Part shown: in pieces, positions 12,853-25,096 of the stretch
Numbering within the stretch: the stretch's first letter is position 1
How the letters are laid out: every line of letters starts with the position of its first letter
NCBI RefSeq assembly: GCF_905475345.1
Contig: NC_066592.1
Coordinates: 2,052,001 to 2,116,000 of the forward strand
Source of the DNA: Vespula vulgaris
Lineage: Eukaryota; Arthropoda; Insecta; Hymenoptera; Vespidae
Reading direction: 5' to 3'
DNA length: 64,000 nt
Translations under genes and position numbers: made by a program
Notes under the pieces: model-generated
Database searches by the model: none
Seen by the model: the letters and a program-made list of their open reading frames with translations, nothing else
Told to the model about the DNA's origin: nothing

Positions 12853-13276
12853 ATAAATAAATATAAATATATATATATAAATTTTTAATATATGTATTAT
12901 ATTTATTATTTTATTATATTTTTTATATTCATTTATTAATAATATTATTATTATTATTATTTATCATATTTATTATATTACAAATAATATATATATATAC
13001 ATATATACATACGAACATATATGTACACGCACGCATAAATTATATGAAAAAAAAAAAAAAGAAAAAAAAAGAAAATAGAAGAATAATCGTTTACTCGTTT
13101 CCTTACTTTTCACTTCTCTTTTCAGAAACTATACTATACCTACATATATATTTTCTTTTATTTTTCATGGAGAAAGTTTATTCAGAGTGGTCATTGGGCA
13201 ACGAAGAAGTCACGGAACACGTTTTATTAGATTCGAGTTGGCCGATTGAATAACGTCCTCGCGTGTGTTCCATTCT

Positions 13277-13279
<3 letters not shown>

Positions 13280-13345
<66 letters not shown>

Positions 13346-13416
13346 TCTCCTCTTTTCGTTGAATGACCCAACTTTATTTCTCGACATTTGTCTCTCTCTC
13401 TCTCTCTCTCTTACAC

Positions 13417-13503
<87 letters not shown>
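13280..13503. repeat. Large interrupted (CT)n microsatellite
   Basis: CT runs at about 13280-13342, 13391-13412 and 13421-13503, the last one almost perfect. This is the longest dinucleotide block in the window and the source of spurious poly-LS/poly-RE frames on the two strands. Confidence 0.95.
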
Positions 13504-13507
<4 letters not shown>

Positions 13508-13924
13508 TTATGTATATATTCACGTATATATGTACATAAAAGATATATAAACATGCTCTGACCTCTCCACTCGCGCAAAAGATGTGTTATCTCTACGCTC
13601 GATCGAACGCGTTTGTCGTATATACGGATCAACGTATGTATTTATATATGTATGTGTATATACATATATTTCTCATGTAATTGGAGCAATTGAAATGTTA
13701 TCGAAAGTGAAAAGAAAAATAAATAAATGATAAACAAAATATTGATTTAATAAATATCGCCAATTAGGCCTTTTTTTCTCCAAGGCTGAGAAATATAATC
13801 TCTTGTTTTGGACATTATCGTTAATTTAATGACGTCGTAAAAAAAAAAATTTGCCCGCATTGGTATCGAATCGTCGATAAACAACAATGGATTTCGCATC
13901 ATTTAAAAAATTTTTTTAAATGAT

Positions 13925-14245
13925 ATAAAATATATTTTCTTCACATTCCGTCATTATTATATCTTATTCTATCGATTCAATATTAAAAATATAAACATTA
14001 CATATTGTCAAACTCGATAGTATATTATTGTTATACTATAATATTATTTATCGAGATATACAATACAAAAAATTCTTTACCACCATACTAACACCATACA
14101 GACTTGTTACAGCAATATTATTCATTCATATATCCAATATATTCGAAATATAAATATTACTTATTAAATCAACTCGATACCATACATTCCATCATTATAT
14201 TATATCATTATTTACCGAGATATAAAATATCACAAATTCCGACAT
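13925..14245. repeat. Two-copy diverged tandem duplication of about 155 bp
   Basis: AACTCGATAGTATATTATTG.. then TATTTATCGAGATATACAATA near 14010-14070 matches AACTCGATACCATACATTCC.. then TATTTACCGAGATATAAAATA near 14170-14235. The preceding AAATATAAACATTAC / AAATATAAATATTAC also matches in order. The duplication is clear; I can put no percentage on it without an alignment. Confidence 0.65.
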
Positions 14246-15561
14246 AAATTAATGACCAATTTAATAAACTTCAATTGTTATCAGTCATTAAAAATAAAAA
14301 AAAAAGGAAAATATAGGGGAAAAAAAGAGGATAAAAAATTCATGAGTGGGAGGATCGTCGAGTTGTCAATTTCGCTGCTGAATATTATTGCTCTTATCAT
14401 GGCTCGCATGCCTATAAAAAAAAATAATAATAATAAAAAGAAAAAAAAAAAAGAAAATTACAGATAGAAAAAAGGAGGTGAAGGAAATGGAGGAGGTGAT
14501 GGTGGAGGAGAGATTCATCGGAGATCGAAGTGCAACATGTCGAAAGGCCACGATAGCAGATTGATATCTTCAGGTCACGAGGACGACCACGTACAGTAGC
14601 CAATAGCACTCGACCTTACGACCCCTGCCAATCACCATCGACTAGAGACTTCCGCTCGAGCACGCGATCCACATTCTAATCTTTTACCAGCAAGTCAGAA
14701 AATTTGGAATATATATATATATATATTTTTCTTTTTCTTTTCACCCTCTTTTCTTCCTTCTTGACTTCCTCTTTTTCGTTATCTATCATTATATTTTTAT
14801 TATATTTCATTCATAATTTTTCAGCATAATTGTTTCATAATTATTTTATCCAAGTTACAGTTATCCAGCTTGGCAATAACTTTTGAATAATTTATTCGCT
14901 TTTGTTTTATTTTCCTTCTTCATCTTCCTTTCGTTTATTTCTTTTCTTTTCTTTTATTATTGTTAACACTGTTATTGTTATTTTATTGTTATTATATCGT
15001 GTTAATAAAAGTAAAAGTTAGATTTCTATATAGATATTTTTTAATTACACTTTGGACAAGAAAATTGTATTTATTGTGTTGACCATTATCGGACCTTGTG
15101 CAGTATATATATATATATATACACACATATTATTATATATTATTATATATATTATATATTATATATATATAAATTTATCTCTAAACGAATGAACAAACAA
15201 TATATAATAATATATAATTTGTAAACTGTCTTATAATAATTTCTACTGAAGAAAAAAAAAAAGAAAGAAAATAATCAATGAAGAAAAAAGAAAAACGTAT
15301 TCTATACCGTTTAAAGGAACTATCGACGATAACGATAACGATTACGATAAGAAGAAAAATAAGAAAAAAAAAAAAAGAAGGACGAATGTACGCGATCGAT
15401 TGCAAGTGGATTAGAAATGCAAGACGCGACACTGGCTCATGTTCGACGCGCGGAATTTCAAACCACCTTCAATTTCACCCGTCGATGACGACAACGTCCT
15501 CCAAGTTCGTTGCTCGTGAAAATCCTACGTAATAATCTCTATATCCAAAGAGATAGAGGAA

Positions 15562-15592
15562 GACAGACAGATAGACAGTCAGACAGACAGAC

Positions 15593-15627
<35 letters not shown>
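15562..15627. repeat. (ACAG)n/(GA)n compound microsatellite
   Basis: GACAGACA tetramers pass into a GA run. Confidence 0.9.
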
Positions 15628-15629
<2 letters not shown>

Positions 15630-16431
15630 TAATTAAACATTTTATATATATATATAAATAATGAATCAGCTGTATTACGGTGTATGCACGCTAAAATAAG
15701 AAAAAAGAGAAAATTGAATAAATAAAAAAGAAATCTTTTTGGAATCAGTTACATCGAATATAAAAAATAAATAAATAAATAAAAACATGTGTTATTTCAT
15801 GTATTAAACATAATTTTATATGCAAAGAAATAATAAAAATTCTTGCATTATTATTTACTTCGATCATCATGTATGAACAACGGAAGGTCCTAACACATTT
15901 TCATTTTAATTATACGTATAGATACGTCAGACGTATTCGCTTTTAATGGTACGAAACCATGGAATATAAATTGCAAAACTATACATAATTATACAGTGTA
16001 TTAATAATAATGATAATAATAATGATGATAAAGAAAAAAAAATCTAGCTAAAAGACGTTCATAGATAAGAGATGACCTTACGAATGTTCGTAAAAGTTTT
16101 AGATTTGTCGTAAATAGATAGACGTTAAGTATCGTTATTAATAGTAATTTTTTTCTTTTCTTTTTTCTTTTTTTTTTCACTTCTCTCATTTTTTCCTCCT
16201 TCTCGTGACGTCGGAGCTAGTAAGAGCAAGCCGACCTCGTTTCAAAGACCATAATTCACCTGTCTAAGATTGCAAGACATATATATGTATGTATATATAT
16301 ATATATATACATATATTGTATATATATACCTGTTGATTTCAAATTAAGTTTGAACTCGACATATACCCTCTTATCGCGTGTTTCACTTTTTACATATACA
16401 TATATACATACATACATATATAAATATATAA

Positions 16432-16435
<4 letters not shown>

Positions 16436-16464
<29 letters not shown>

Positions 16465-16485
16465 TGTATGTATGTATGTATGTAT
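16436..16485. repeat. (GTAT)n microsatellite
   Basis: About 12 GTAT units. Neighbouring TA-rich stretches lie at 16280-16330 and 16600-16650. Confidence 0.95.
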
Positions 16486-17591
16486 TGATTATTAGAAACT
16501 TATGTGCTTTGATGATTTAAAGACTGAAGAGAAATAAAAAAAAAAAAAAGAGAAAGAAAATATTTTCTACGTCGTTATGGGTTCCATCAAGTATACACAC
16601 ATACATATATATATATACATATAAATATGTATTATATATATATATATGTGTGTACGAATGAATGAATGTATATACATATGTACGTACGTAAATACTTTTG
16701 TATCTATTGAAAATTTAATTAGAGAAAAGAAAAAAATATATAAATTTTCTTAAATTGTTATAGACTCCATCTAATATATCTATGTATATACGTATGTACC
16801 GTATTTATGTACTGTATATAACGTATAGTACGTGGAATCGATCGAAATGTCGTCGTGCTATGACTCGTTAAAATCTACGCGATTCGTTTCTTTCATTACT
16901 TAACTCTATTTCAATCTCTTATCGTGTAACGTTAATGTAATATCAATGAGCTCGCCGCATTACGTCGACACGAATAGTGTCCGAATGTCTTGTAGAACAG
17001 ATTTCTACTTTAAGAAGGAACTTTATAAAATATCCTACAAATCATTCGGACAATTAAATTCGAAAGAAAAAATTTTATCTCTCCCATGAACTTGCACGTA
17101 TTAGATTTTTCGAAAAAATTTTCTAATGCCAATAAAAATTTTTGTAAATTGTTACTCGTAACAACGTCGTGGTTTTCCCGATATTGAGAATGAAGCAAAC
17201 GAAAAAAAAAAAAAAAAAGGAAATTGTTGATATCGATTGGAAGGTTACAAAAGAGAAAGAAAATCTCAAAATTCTTAATAATTGATAAATAATGATTGAA
17301 AATTGAATGATGATTCGACTTTGTTTTAAGAAAATTTCCATTAAAAAAATCTACAAAAAATTTCAAAAAAAAAAAAAAAAAAGATATCGGAGGAACAAAA
17401 TCCAATGAAGAATTTTAAGAAAAATCTAAAGAAAAATTCGAGGAAATAATTGTGTAGAAAGATCTAGATACAGAAAAAGAGAAAAAGAAGGAGAAAGAGA
17501 AACAGAGAAACAGAGAGAGAGAGAGATAGGAAGGTAAAAAGAAAGAGACAGAGAGATAGAAAGGCAAAGCAAGAGAGACAGAGAGAAAAAG

Positions 17592-17596
<5 letters not shown>

Positions 17597-17638
<42 letters not shown>
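17597..17638. repeat. (GA)n microsatellite
   Basis: Clean AG run at the end of a 170-bp purine-rich tract. Confidence 0.95.
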
Positions 17639-17640
<2 letters not shown>

Positions 17641-17861
17641 AAGATAAAGATCTGTTGGGAGAAGTTACTGCAGAAGGATAGAAGGAAGGAAGGAAGGATC
17701 GATGGACACCGAGATTTTCTTGGAATGCAAGATATTAGCTTCTTCGGAAAAAGCAGGTCGTATCTTAGCTTTTAAACTGAGAAAAGAGATAAAGAAGAAG
17801 AAGGAAGAAGAAGGAGGTAAAGGGGAGAGGGAAAAAAGAGAAGAAATAAAAATGTTGACCT

Positions 17862-17960
17862 GAGCGACGACGACGACGACGATGAGGAGGACGAAGAAGA
17901 CGAAGAGGACGAAGAGGAGGAGGACGAAGAAGACGAAGAGGATGAAGAGGACGAAGAGCA
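17862..17960. repeat. (GAN)n acidic-codon-like trinucleotide tract
   Basis: About 33 consecutive GAC/GAT/GAA/GAG triplets on the plus strand. The surrounding plus frame is open from the TAA near 17818 to the TAG near 17998 but has no in-frame ATG before the run, so I treat it as a microsatellite and not as an exon. Confidence 0.8.
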
Positions 17961-18257
17961 AGAGACGAGAAAGGGAAGGAGGACGTTTGGCTCGTAGCCG
18001 AGAAGACAGGTATATGAAAAACATCGCTTAAGAAAAAGGGGAATGAAAATTGGTGCATTTCGTTCAATGATATTTCACCTTTGCAAAAACGTCCAATCGT
18101 TTTTCACGATATTTAGTTTTGAATAACGATACGAAATATTATGTATAATATATATATATTATTTCACGAAAGAGAGAAAGAGAGAGTTTTACGGAAATAA
18201 ATGTTGCTTTTATGATTAATTTCAGTTTTAGTAAAAAAAAAAAACGAATATAATAAT

Positions 18258-18287
18258 GTATGTGTATGTGTGTGTGTGTGTGTGTGT
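18258..18287. repeat. (GT)n microsatellite
   Basis: GT dinucleotides with one TATG interruption. Confidence 0.9.
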
Positions 18288-18422
18288 TATTATCTATTAT
18301 ATATTAAATATTATACTATACGTATACTATCTTTTTCGTACGATATAATAATAATACGAAATATATTGTATATGATATAATAAAATTTCCTAAATGAATT
18401 TATTTATATTACTCCAATGTAT

Positions 18423-18423
<1 letters not shown>

Positions 18424-18486
<63 letters not shown>
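18424..18486. repeat. (ATAC)n/(AT)n compound microsatellite
   Basis: Six ATAC units pass into about 20 AT units. Confidence 0.95.
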
Positions 18487-18492
<6 letters not shown>

Positions 18493-19008
18493 GTACTAAA
18501 AGATAAGAAAACTCTCGTTAGTTAGATAGAAATGAGTGTAATCTAGTCGAGCGTGGCCAGAATCAATTCAAGTTTGAACTTCGCGCCGTGTACAACCGCA
18601 CCTGCAATAAGTACGCATTACATGCTTTTCTTTTTTTTTTCCTTTTTTCTTTCTTTTACCTTCCTCTTTTTTTTACATATGTAAAATTCCGACATAATAC
18701 TGTTACGTGCCTATCTAGTAAACGAATCCGTTAATCGGTCAGTTTATAATCTCGGACACGAAATAGATGCAGAAAAGAACACGGAGATATCCGTATTATT
18801 ATGTAAATTTTACTCGAGAAAGCGTGTGCTAAAGATATCGTTCTGGAAAAATTTTTCTTTCTTTTCTTTCCTTTTTTTTCCTTTTTTTTTTCTTTCTTTG
18901 TTTAAGGGAGAAAAAATAATAAAGATAAAAATTAATATTAATATAATGATAACGATAATAATAAAATTAATAGGTAGTCGTAGTTCCAACATTTTTTTAA
19001 ATTATTTT

Positions 19009-19011
<3 letters not shown>

Positions 19012-19072
<61 letters not shown>

Positions 19073-19090
19073 ATCTATCTATCTATCTTT
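19012..19090. repeat. (CT)n/(CTAT)n compound microsatellite
   Basis: A long CT run followed by CTAT units. A second CTAT block lies at about 19180-19260. Confidence 0.95.
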
Positions 19091-20070
19091 CTTTTTTTTT
19101 CTTTTTCTTGGCTCTGTATTTCTTTAAAAAGAAAAAGAAAAAAAAAAGAACGAGAGACTGACTTTTACATTAAATTCTCTCTATCTATCTATCTATCTAT
19201 TTATATATCTATCTATTCATATATCTATCTATTTATCTATCTATCTATTTATTTCTCTATCTCTCTCTTTCATGCAAGATATTGCAGAAAAAGCTCGAGA
19301 TGCAAAGAGTAAAACAAAATTTTCGAATATTCAAAGATAGACGAACAAAGACGAAAGAAGATTTATATCTAGAATATAATCGGGATCATGCGTGTTGCGT
19401 ATAGAAAATAAAAATTTCATTTCGTTTGACTTTTATCTTTTATAAGTATTACTACGTTCGCCATCTTTTCTGCTTTTTTCCTATTTTCAGAAATAAACGT
19501 TTCGTGTATATAAAATAATAAAAAATTCTACTCTCTTATTTCCAATGAAATTATTTATTAGATTATCGGACGATCGTTATAAAAATTATATTAATTACAA
19601 ATCATTGGAGATATTCAAAGATTACATAAAAAGAAATTATTTTCTCTTCAAAATATAAATAAATAACTTGGCTTATCGATCGTTACAATAAGAAATTAAT
19701 TTTTGATTAATTCAAAACATTTTGATAAAAAAAAAAAAATTAATTAATTAAAAAAATGACTTAGATGTATCACTTTTATGATCAACAACTGATAGTCATA
19801 CAATGAGTTTGAAATAAATTTACTTATATACATACATATATACATATATATATATACATATATATAAACATATATAAATACTTTTTTCTTAATACCATTT
19901 ATATTAAAAATGACGAATGTAAACACTCATACAATTTTGAAATAAAAAAAAAAAAAAAAAAAAATGATCATATATCGGAAAAATAAAAACGTAACGTTAG
20001 GAAGGAAGAGAAAGACTTACGACTCATCTAAAGTTAGTGCGAAAAGGAAAGTTGTTAGTTTGTCGTAGTC

Positions 20071-20100
20071 GTCACGTCACGTCATTTCACGTCACGTCAC
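20071..20100. repeat. GTCAC pentamer array (CRE/E-box-like core)
   Basis: Six tandem pentamers: GTCAC, GTCAC, GTCAT, TTCAC, GTCAC, GTCAC. Each junction makes a CACGTCA core, half of a CREB/bZIP site. It lies in a moderately complex 20030-20170 segment without a gene. Site cluster or short minisatellite are both possible. Confidence 0.7.
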
Positions 20101-20491
20101 TTCTTCATAATGAAGCATTATGCAATTCTTAATTGTGCAAGCGTCGTGCTACCATTAACGACTTTCAAAATTAGTTTATTGATGTTGCAATATGTATCTA
20201 TAATAGATCGTTGCAACCAATAGATCGAAACAACGACAACAAAAATGCTAAAAATATCCGTATGCATACGCAAAAGAAAGTTTGTGGATGATGAGTAATT
20301 ATGACAATAAAAAAAAAAAAAAAGAAGTTTCAATCTAGAGCTAATTGTAAATACCAATTAGTTAATCAAATTAAAATTCTCTGTTACTCTAGAAAATAGT
20401 AAATCTTGTTTAAAACGAATTAAAACCTTCTACAGTTACGTCGGTAATCGATTTACTACGAGGTAACGAGATTTAAAGTGAAATAGAAAGA

Positions 20492-20492
<1 letters not shown>

Positions 20493-20546
<54 letters not shown>
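20493..20546. repeat. (GA)n microsatellite
   Basis: About 26 AG units. Confidence 0.95.
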
Positions 20547-20553
<7 letters not shown>

Positions 20554-21817
20554 AAAGAAAAAAAAATGATAAATGAAGAATCTCAAATAATTATCTCAAA
20601 TTAAGATGAGAAAGCAATTAAACGATATAGATCATTCGTGTACAACTAAATCTTCTCATTAAAACAAATATGTATCTAATTGCAAACGTTTCGAAGACTT
20701 TACTCGACAATGAAAATGCAATTAACAATCTACGAGAGGTTTTCGTTATAATTGAATGAACGGATTACTCGAAAAATTAATAGGAAAATTAAATACGAAA
20801 TAAATGTGAATTTCTACGTAACTCTATATCTATATATCTTATTATATTTTATATTTAGATATATTATCATTGTTATTTGTAAATATATTTTATATTGATT
20901 TCTCGAATTATTATTAATTACAATATTTTATATTACTACTATTAATATTTATCATTACTACATTATTATAATTATTATGATGTTGCTATTATTAATATTC
21001 TTAAAAAAAAGAATGAAAAGAATATAATCTTTTTCTCAATTATTACCAACACTCGTAAAAAAGGAAAATATCAACGTTATATTTCTCTCATCACTTTGTA
21101 TAAATTAAAGCGTCAAATTTTCTAATAAGTTAATAACATCCGATCTTTCGTACTTTCACGCCCTAACACAACGCACGTGCTAACACGAACAATGAAGAGG
21201 CAATTAATCTCTTCTACTGGACGTCGCAATTATGCGTGTCCGCTTAATTATGTAGTTACTACAAATTTATCGTTTTGATAATGCAAGAACGAATATATTT
21301 CAATAGCATAAAATAAAGACGAATCATTAAAAAAAGAAAGTTTTATTAAGTAAAAAAAAGAAGAACCATGTTTCTATCTCGAATCGAGTATTATCGATCG
21401 TTTCTCTACGAAACCTCATTCTTTTTCGTTGTCTGATATTTTCATTCGTAACTTATTTATTTATCTAAAAAACGAAAATTTACAAAGAACATACAAAATG
21501 GCGTCTACAATTACTAGACGATTTGAAAGATCAATTATTAAAACTTTTCGAACTAATCTCTCTTTTTTCTGTTTTTATTTCATTTCATTTCATTTTTTTT
21601 TTTTTTTATTATTATTAATTTTAAAACTACAAGCTTTATTAGCAAGATATAAAAAATTTTCGAAAAGGAATAATTTCTTTTTAAAATCCTATCGTAACAT
21701 AAAATTGGTACAAGGCTGAAACGTAAGAAATATTTCAAAAGAAAAAAATAATAAAAAAAAGAAAAAGGAATTAAAAAAACAACCACGACAACAACAACAA
21801 CAACAACAACAATAATA

Positions 21818-21848
<31 letters not shown>

Positions 21849-22534
21849 TAAAGAAAAGAGAAAACGAAAGAAATTAAAGAAATGCGAGGAAACTAAATAA
21901 ATGTTAACGTAATGAAAAATTTCGCTGATGACTTCTGACGTTGTTGTGGAACGCTGACAAAGATTTATTAAGCGAGTTTATTACACTCGTTGCCATTTAA
22001 ATGACACGCCTGAGAGCTAGTATTTACGCATGCGTATTACTATTCGAGTTCAATCATATTCGCAAACGCGAAAGGAAAATTCTTTAGGGAGACCCTTGAC
22101 CAACGTAGTAATTATTACGTCACCCGCGTAAATTCAAACATCTGTTAATATCTACACATTATAATATCCACATATCTACATACGTGAACAATTTAATCGA
22201 ATCAAAATATATCTATTTTAACCTACTTTTAATTCAATGATATTATTACCGATTCGTAAATTATTCTTATATATATATATATTTTTTATAATTTTATTAT
22301 TCATAATTTTTATTCCGCAGATAAAACATGAGAAAGAAAAGTGAAAGAGAAGGATGTATTAAGAAAATGTATATATACGAATTACTTCGAAGAAACTATT
22401 GAACAGAAGTCGAACGACTTATTTAAAATAAAAAATAAAAATAAAAAAAATAGTAATATTCTTTGAAAGTACGTGAAACGTGTAAAAAAAGAAAGAAAAC
22501 AGAAGTAAAGGGGAAGAGTGGTAAAAAGAAAAAG

Positions 22535-23569
22535 GAAAAAAAAATGCAATTAAAAAGTGAATAATAAATGAGATGAATTTCTTTAAAGAAAGTTGTATAT
22601 AATGACGTTAACTCTCTATCTCCAAATATAAAAAGGAAACGAAATCCAATACTTCGTAGGCATGGTTATAGGAAAAGAAAAAGAGATAGCAAAGCCAAAA
22701 AGTGCAATTAAAAAACGAAATAGAAGAACGTCTAACAAACTGGATGGATTTCTTTATTATAGAAAGTTCCCTACGTCGGGGAACTTTTTATAAAAAAGGA
22801 AAAGAAGAAAAAGAAAAAGAAAAAAAAAGTAATCTCAATTCTCTATCTCTCTCGAATGAACGTCAAATGCGCAATAAAAGAAGAAAAAAAAGAAGATATA
22901 GTATAAATAAAGACAAAAAACGCAATTAAAAAATTAATAACAAATTGATTACTTTGTTGAAAAAAAAATTAAAACAACAACAAAAAAAACAAAAACAAAA
23001 AAAAACAAGAATTATTTATAGATAATATATGAATTATTTATAGATAATAAAGAAATCGATTTCTTTCAAACAAAATTCTTTGGTCGAATGAAAAACTACG
23101 GATATTAAAGCTCGAAAATGAAAAAGAGAAAGACAGTAAAGAGAAAAAAAAATGGAATTAAAAAATTAATAGAGAATTAAATGAATTTCATTGAGGGGGG
23201 AAGAAAAGAAAAGAAGAGAAAAAAGAAACAAATTACCTGTCTCAGCTGTTTACAAATAAGAGAAGGAAATCGAATAAAATTTTTTTGCTCGAATCAATAT
23301 CGGATAATTTAGATTAAAAGATGAAAGGAGAGATAGTAGAGAAAAAATGCAATTGAAGAACGAATAATAAAATCGGATGAATTTCTTTGAAAGAAAACCG
23401 CTGTCTCTCAACTGTTTATGAATAAGGAAGAAATCAAATTTAATTCTTTGGTCAAATTCAACGTCGAATATTTAGATTAAACAATAAAACTAAAGACAAA
23501 ACCGTGCAATTAAAGAACGAATAATAAAATCGGATGGACTTCTTTTTGAGAACAACAACTCCAACCTCG

Positions 23570-23602
<33 letters not shown>

Positions 23603-23640
23603 ATAAATAAGGAAGAATTCCCATTTCAATTTTCTCTGGT
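22535..23640. repeat. Degenerate tandem repeat array, six copies of about 160-230 bp
   Basis: The marker TGCAATTAAARAACGAATAA, followed by GGATGRATTTCTTT, recurs at about 22544, 22702, 22921, 23152, 23347 and 23502. Between markers an ordered second half recurs: CTGTCTC..CTGTTTA..AATAAGGAAGAAATC, then AATTCTTTGGTCRAAT, then GAATATTTAGATTAAA. The last two copies are the most alike, and the older ones carry A-rich expansions. Its decay grades from right to left. No open frame is shared between copies, so it is not coding. Confidence 0.75.
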
Positions 23641-24529
23641 AGGAACGAACACATTGGAAATATGTTGGTTTGATAATAGAAATAAAAAAAGAAAAAAAAG
23701 AAAGAAAGATAAAGAAAGAAAGAAAGATAGATAGACATAAGATGTTACACAAGAGAGAGAAGGTAAGCAATGATTCATATTTAAATCGGAGGAACGTCGT
23801 TGGATATCATGCATTGGTGAAAGAATCTTTACATAGATATATGCAAGAAAGATAGAGATAGAGATATAGAGAAGATGAAAAAGAAAGAAAGAAAGAAAAG
23901 AAGGAAGGAAGGAAGCTAGTATACATATGTATGTATGTATACATGTGTGTGTGTGTATATATATATATATTGATAGCAAAGAGAAAAGAGATCAAGACCA
24001 TCGATCGTCGATATAGTAACATCGTCAACGACAACGACGACGACGATGTCGTTGTCGTTGTCGTTGTCGATTCCGCGTAACCGATAAATTAAACTCTCGA
24101 TATCTCTTCCGGTTTGAAAGCACGCGAATCGTGAGCACCAGCTTCGTCTTATACATATATATATACATGTATATATATAATATGTATGTGTACACATACA
24201 TATGAATATATCGTTGAGATATCGAGTTTTGAGTTTGTAAGGAGCCCGGTCTGGTGGAACGAACCGAGTCACGTAACCGGAACGCACTTTGTGTGTTGTT
24301 TTCTTCTCACAAGTGGCGCTTTGAATCTATCTAGAAAAGAGAAATGATTCGTACTTTCTGGATAAATTAATTTAACACGAGACAATTACGATTTGGTACA
24401 GGAAATCTATTTTCATCTTGTATATATATATATATTTTATTTTGTATATAATCTTTTATGTATTTCATTCTTTGTGTTCACTATAGCAAAAGATAGAGAA
24501 AGAAAAATGTATAGAGAATATTTGAAAAA

Positions 24530-24965
24530 TAAAAGTGAATAAAAAGGTGCGATAGTTTAAATGAAACAGTTACAATAATAATACAAACATATGGGGAAGG
24601 TCGTCGATACTGTTCCAAATGCGAAGAAGCGATCAAAAAAGAAAAAGGGACAAAAATAATGGAAATCTTTCGATCGAATTTAAAAAGATAAATAAACAAA
24701 TAAATAAAGAAATAAAATAAAATAAGTCAATTAAACAAGAAATGGATCACCTTGTTTAATTGCAACGATTAAGAAATTATGGCGAAGGTCGATATTGCGC
24801 CAAGTGGTAGAAGACTACGAAAGAGAGAAACCAGAAAAAAGAGGAGAAAAGAAAAGAATAATTAATATAATAGGAAACAAATAATTGGAAATTTTCCAAT
24901 TGACTTTCGTGGAAAAGTCAAAATGAAAAGCGATAAACGAATCGTCTTGTTTGTACACAATTTGA
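24530..24965. repeat. Two-copy diverged direct duplication of about 210 bp
   Basis: ATGGGGAAGGTCGTCGATACTG near 24591 corresponds to ATGGCGAAGGTCGATATTG near 24778. Each is followed by a GAAGA..AAAAGA block and then by GGAAATCTTTCGATCGA near 24659 or GGAAATTTTCCAATTGAC near 24888. Upstream flanks (AATAATACAAACAT / AACGATTAAGAAATT) also correspond. Confidence 0.55.
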
Positions 24966-25073
24966 TTAAATAATTAGTAAGTTATGATGTAACTTATTAA
25001 ATGCCAATAAAAAATATATATATATAATAGAAAAAAATTATTAATATTTATCAAAAAATATTATTAAAAATTT

Positions 25074-25096
25074 TCTCTCTCTCTCTCTCTCTCTTT
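25074..25096. repeat. (CT)n microsatellite
   Basis: CT run. A second, shorter one is at 25545-25566. Confidence 0.9.

Noticed and set aside
13263..13632. Long open frames rich in Leu/Ser (plus) and Arg/Glu (minus)
   Set aside because: They are translations of the (CT)n microsatellite and carry no non-repeat protein sequence.
23660..24290. Minus-strand frames over GATA/GAAA and TATG repeats
   Set aside because: Low-complexity translation with Ile/Tyr/Thr-His runs; no splice logic or family match.
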